Of a stretch of 7,832 nt of DNA, positions 6,034 through 7,832 are shown in pieces. Every line of letters begins with the position of its first letter. Position 1 is the first letter of the stretch. The notes under the pieces were generated by a model. It was not told the origin of the DNA, searched no databases, and saw only the letters and a list, made by a program, of their open reading frames with translations. The stretch is from an uncultured Haemophilus sp. Its GTDB lineage: Bacteria; Pseudomonadota; Gammaproteobacteria; Enterobacterales; Pasteurellaceae. Location: the NCBI GenBank assembly GCA_902481695.1, contig CABSXY010000084.1, positions 1 to 7,832 of the forward strand. The letters run 5' to 3'. The translations under genes were made by a program, and so were the position numbers.

Positions 6034-6396
6034 ATGAAATTGATGAAACATTTATTTAGTTCATTATTTATTGCAGGCGCGATGTTGGGTACACAAGCGC
6101 TTGCTGAAGAAAATACATCTGAGCAGGCTCAACCGCAAACGCAAGTGCAGCAACAAACTGCTGTACAAGCACCATCACAAACTGTACAACAAACGGTGAG
6201 TGATAAATTAAATATTAATACCGCCAGTGCATCAGAAATTCAAAAAGCGCTAATTGGTATTGGTGCGAAAAAGGCGGAAGCCATTGTGCAGTATCGTGAA
6301 AAGCACGGTAATTTCACTATGGCAGAACAATTGCTTGAAGTGCAAGGCATTGGTAAAGCAACGTTAGAGAAAAACCGCGATCGTATTGCGTTTTAA
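6034..6396 (+). CDS. comEA: ComEA-type helix-hairpin-helix competence protein
   Basis: ComEA-family proteins bind incoming double-stranded DNA in the periplasm during natural transformation and help pull it toward the Rec2/ComEC channel. From 6034 the product has 120 residues: a signal peptide with likely cleavage after ALA24, a Gln-rich linker (about 27-54), and a helix-hairpin-helix domain (about 58-118) with LNINTASASEIQKALIGIG and VQGIGKATLEKNRDRI. The frame extends upstream to a GTG at 5941, but that would start inside the USS and promoter. AAAGGG (6021-6026), seven bases before the ATG at 6034, and the signal peptide settle the start. The CRP-S site upstream indicates induction with the competence regulon. 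In H. influenzae the equivalent is, as I recall, comE1. A terminator follows. Confidence 0.92.
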   Translation: MKLMKHLFSSLFIAGAMLGTQALAEENTSEQAQPQTQVQQQTAVQAPSQTVQQTVSDKLNINTASASEIQKALIGIGAKKAEAIVQYREKHGNFTMAEQLLEVQGIGKATLEKNRDRIAF

Positions 6397-6414
6397 TCTG
6401 CGTTATTTATATAT

Positions 6415-6446
6415 AAAAAGCGGGATAGTGATATCTCGCTTTTTTT
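6415..6446 (+). terminator. Rho-independent terminator after comEA
   Basis: AAAAAGCGGGATA (6415-6427) pairs with TATCTCGCTTTTT (6432-6444), giving 12 Watson-Crick pairs and one G-U around a GTGA loop, with a T run to 6446. It begins 18 bases after the comEA stop. The A run on the left could make it work in both directions. Confidence 0.85.
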
Positions 6447-6473
6447 GTATTTGAAGATAAAATTTACCAAAAC

Positions 6474-6487
6474 TTGCAAAATATCAA
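6474..6487 (+). promoter_or_regulatory. FNR-like site upstream of focA
   Basis: TTGCA-AAAT-ATCAA matches the FNR consensus TTGAT-N4-ATCAA at 8 of 10 positions, with one half-site perfect. Anaerobic induction of focA-pfl by FNR is established in E. coli, and the position, roughly 58-69 bases before the candidate starts, suits an upstream activator. An imperfect match in A/T-rich DNA can arise by chance. Confidence 0.35.
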
Positions 6488-6503
6488 ATTTTTTTGGAAT
6501 AAG

Positions 6504-6542
6504 TTGGGGATTTCTTGCAATGGTTTTATAAGAGAGTAGAAT
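6504..6542 (+). promoter_or_regulatory. Two overlapping candidate promoters of focA
   Basis: Option one is TTGGGG (6504-6509), 17 bases, TATAAG (6527-6532). Option two is TTGCAA (6515-6520), 16 bases, TAGAAT (6537-6542). Both give a leader of about 60-70 bases before the focA ATG and both lie downstream of the FNR-like site. The sequence does not decide between them. Confidence 0.4.
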
Positions 6543-6567
6543 ACCAAATGGGTATAGGAATACCTAT
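6541..6567 (+). repeat. Alternating ATACC/GGTAT inverted repeats in the focA leader
   Basis: ATACC (6541-6545), GGTAT (6551-6555) and ATACC (6560-6564) alternate, so the middle copy can pair with either neighbour. The same stretch holds two exact matches to the NarL/NarP heptamer TACYYMT: TACCTAT at 6561-6567 and, on the minus strand, TACCCAT at 6554-6548. Their order is the reverse of the usual 7-2-7 arrangement, so binding is uncertain. Confidence 0.35.
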
Positions 6568-6610
6568 GTTGTAGTATAAGAAATAATAAACCAACTATTT
6601 GGAGTTAGAT

Positions 6611-7465
6611 ATGGCATCAGAAAATTTAAATCAATCTTCTGTTGCTCTCACACCAGTTGAAGCAACGGATTATGCTGAAAGCGTTGCTGCGTATAAAGCG
6701 CAAAAACGCCCATTTTTATCATTTCTGTCTGGTATTAGTGCTGGGGCTTGTATTGCTTTAGCCTTTGTATTCTATACGACGACACAAACAGCAAGCGCAG
6801 GAGCGCCTTGGGGATTAACCAAGTTAGTCGGTGGGTTAGTCTTCTCTTTAGGCGTAATTATGGTGGTAATTTTAGGATCTGAATTATTCACCTCTTCTAC
6901 TTTAACCTTAGTTGCCCGCGTAGGCGGTAAGATAACCACAAGTCAAATGATCCGAAATTGGATTGTGGTATATTTGGGCAACTTTGTGGGCGGTTTATTT
7001 ATTGCTGCAGTGATTTGGTTTGGGGGACAAACCATGGCAGCAAATGGTCAATGGGGTTTAACCATTTTGGCAACCGCTCAACATAAGATTCATCATACTT
7101 GGTTTGAAGCATTTAACCTTGGTATTTTATGTAACATTATGGTGTGTGTAGCGGTATGGATGTCTTATTCCGGTAAAACTGTTACAGACAAAGCATTTAT
7201 TATGATTATGCCAATTGGCTTATTTGTGGCATCAGGTTTTGAACACTGTGTGGCAAATATGTTTATGATTCCACTTGGCATTATCACAGCTCATTCTAGT
7301 ACACCAGAATTTTGGCAACAAATTGGTGTGGATCCAATGAAATATGCAGACTTAGATCTTTATCATTTCATTGTGAAGAATTTAATTCCCGTAACGTTAG
7401 GCAACATTGTGGGCGGCGCAGTTTGTATCGGCTTATTCCAACGTTATTTAACTAAAGCTCACTAA
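6611..7465 (+). CDS. focA: Formate channel (FocA, formate/nitrite transporter family)
   Basis: FocA is a pentameric inner-membrane channel that exports or re-imports formate made by pyruvate formate-lyase during fermentation. From 6611 the product has 284 residues, close to E. coli FocA (285), with six hydrophobic segments. Family features are KLVGGLVFSLG, ELFTSSTLTL in the second-segment loop region, NWIVVYLGNFVGG, ANGQWGLTIL, VWMSYSGK, and GFEHCVANMFMIP with the gating histidine H212 (E. coli H209). An in-frame TTG at 6599 is possible, but GGAG (6601-6604), six bases before the ATG at 6611, favours the ATG. The C-terminus is complete. pflB sequence follows at once without the normal gap, so the operon is damaged downstream. 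Confidence 0.95.
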   Translation: MASENLNQSSVALTPVEATDYAESVAAYKAQKRPFLSFLSGISAGACIALAFVFYTTTQTASAGAPWGLTKLVGGLVFSLGVIMVVILGSELFTSSTLTLVARVGGKITTSQMIRNWIVVYLGNFVGGLFIAAVIWFGGQTMAANGQWGLTILATAQHKIHHTWFEAFNLGILCNIMVCVAVWMSYSGKTVTDKAFIMIMPIGLFVASGFEHCVANMFMIPLGIITAHSSTPEFWQQIGVDPMKYADLDLYHFIVKNLIPVTLGNIVGGAVCIGLFQRYLTKAH

Positions 7466-7469
7466 TGTA

Positions 7470-7767
7470 CTTAATGAAGCACAAAAAGTTGCGTGGACAG
7501 GGTTCGTTGCCGGTGACTGGCAAGAAAACGTCAACGTGCGTGATTTTATTCAGAAGAACTACACCCCGTATGAAGGTGATGATTCTTTCTTAGCTGGTCC
7601 AACCGAAGCGACAACAAAACTTTGGGAAACTGTAATGGAAGGGATCAAAGTTGAAAACCGTACTCACGCGCCATTAGACTTTGACGAGCATACGCCTTCA
7701 ACGATTATTTCTCACGCGCCAGGCTACATCAATAAAGACTTGGAGAAAATCGTAGGTCTTCAAACTG
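7470..7767 (+). pseudogene. pflB: Pyruvate formate-lyase N-terminal remnant, broken at both ends
   Basis: PFL cleaves pyruvate to acetyl-CoA and formate by a glycyl-radical mechanism. Here codons from CTT at 7470 encode LNEAQKVAWTGF, then GDWQENVNVRDFIQKNYTPY, NRTHAPLDF, and GYINKDLEKIVGLQT, matching PFL residues of about 4-102. The start is missing: in this frame the codons just upstream (Val, Asn, Thr, Leu) include no start codon, a stop lies at 7449, and the ATG at 7465 is in another frame that ends at a TAG about 45 codons on. No ribosome site is present. After GLQT (7766) the family continues with an acidic-Pro-Leu-Lys-Arg stretch, but this frame reads VQALYYSYLYQ, so homology ends. The catalytic Cys-Cys and radical Gly regions would be far downstream and are not seen. 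A real double lesion or an assembly error are both possible. Confidence 0.8.
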
Positions 7768-7832
7768 TTCAGGCACTGTATTATTCCTATTTATATCAAA
7801 TGGGGGTACTGCCAAAAAGACCGAAAAGGAGT
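7768..7832 (+). other. Unrelated sequence after pflB breakpoint, possible insertion-element end
   Basis: From about 7768 the sequence no longer resembles pflB. GGCACTG begins at 7772, and the last bases, AAAAGGAGT (7824-7832), form a strong Shine-Dalgarno-like motif, as if a coding region begins just past the window. A short leader followed by a ribosome site is what the left end of an insertion sequence looks like. No terminal repeat partner or transposase is visible, so the family cannot be named. IS1016, known in Haemophilus, is one candidate to compare. Confidence 0.4.

Noticed and set aside
6599..6610. TTG start four codons upstream of focA
   Set aside because: It overlaps the GGAG ribosome site that serves the ATG at 6611.
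7465..7600. Short frame starting at the ATG overlapping the focA stop
   Set aside because: It is out of frame with the clear PFL coding, has no ribosome site and ends at a TAG after about 45 codons.
1..7832. CRISPR array, tRNA/rRNA genes, defence system or phage module
   Set aside because: No regularly spaced direct repeats, no tRNA-like cloverleaf and no proteins of such systems were seen; the recurring 9-mer AAGTGCGGT is the dispersed USS.

Overview
The window reads as housekeeping chromosome of a Pasteurellaceae bacterium, most likely Haemophilus or a close relative. The main evidence is the Hin-type DNA uptake signal sequence (USS) AAGTGCGGT, present as six exact copies, together with A+T-rich coding sequence and proteins that closely resemble Haemophilus orthologues as I remember them. 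The species cannot be fixed from the sequence alone.

Layout. On the minus strand, 1-1204 is the start of pyrG (CTP synthase), cut by the left window edge. A 258-base divergent region (1205-1462) separates it from glmU (1463-2833, plus strand), which ends in a hairpin. lspA (2950-3441) and ispH (3438-4382) overlap by four bases as an operon. ispH and a convergent minus-strand gene for a periplasmic DUF305 protein (4431-4802) share a bidirectional terminator made of two inverted USS. The DUF305 gene is divergent from rdgB (4934-5533), which is followed by a ybjQ-family gene (5572-5889). Next come a near-perfect CRP-S (Sxy-dependent competence) site and a comEA-type DNA-binding gene (6034-6396) with its own terminator. 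focA (6611-7465, formate channel) follows.

Right end. The focA stop runs directly into a pflB (pyruvate formate-lyase) reading frame that has lost its start codon. That frame stops resembling pflB after about codon 102 (near 7767) and continues into unrelated sequence ending in a strong Shine-Dalgarno-like motif. This looks like a broken pflB with a foreign junction (insertion element or assembly chimera).

Most genes serve independent core functions: nucleotide synthesis (pyrG), cell-wall precursor (glmU), lipoprotein processing (lspA), isoprenoids (ispH), nucleotide-pool cleaning (rdgB), DNA uptake (comEA) and mixed-acid fermentation (focA/pflB). The most informative regulatory reads are a MerR/CueR-type promoter (19-bp spacer with a 21-bp dyad) in front of the Met/His-rich DUF305 gene, which suggests copper control, and the CRP-S site in front of comEA. 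I found no CRISPR array, no tRNA or rRNA, and no obviously novel multi-gene system.
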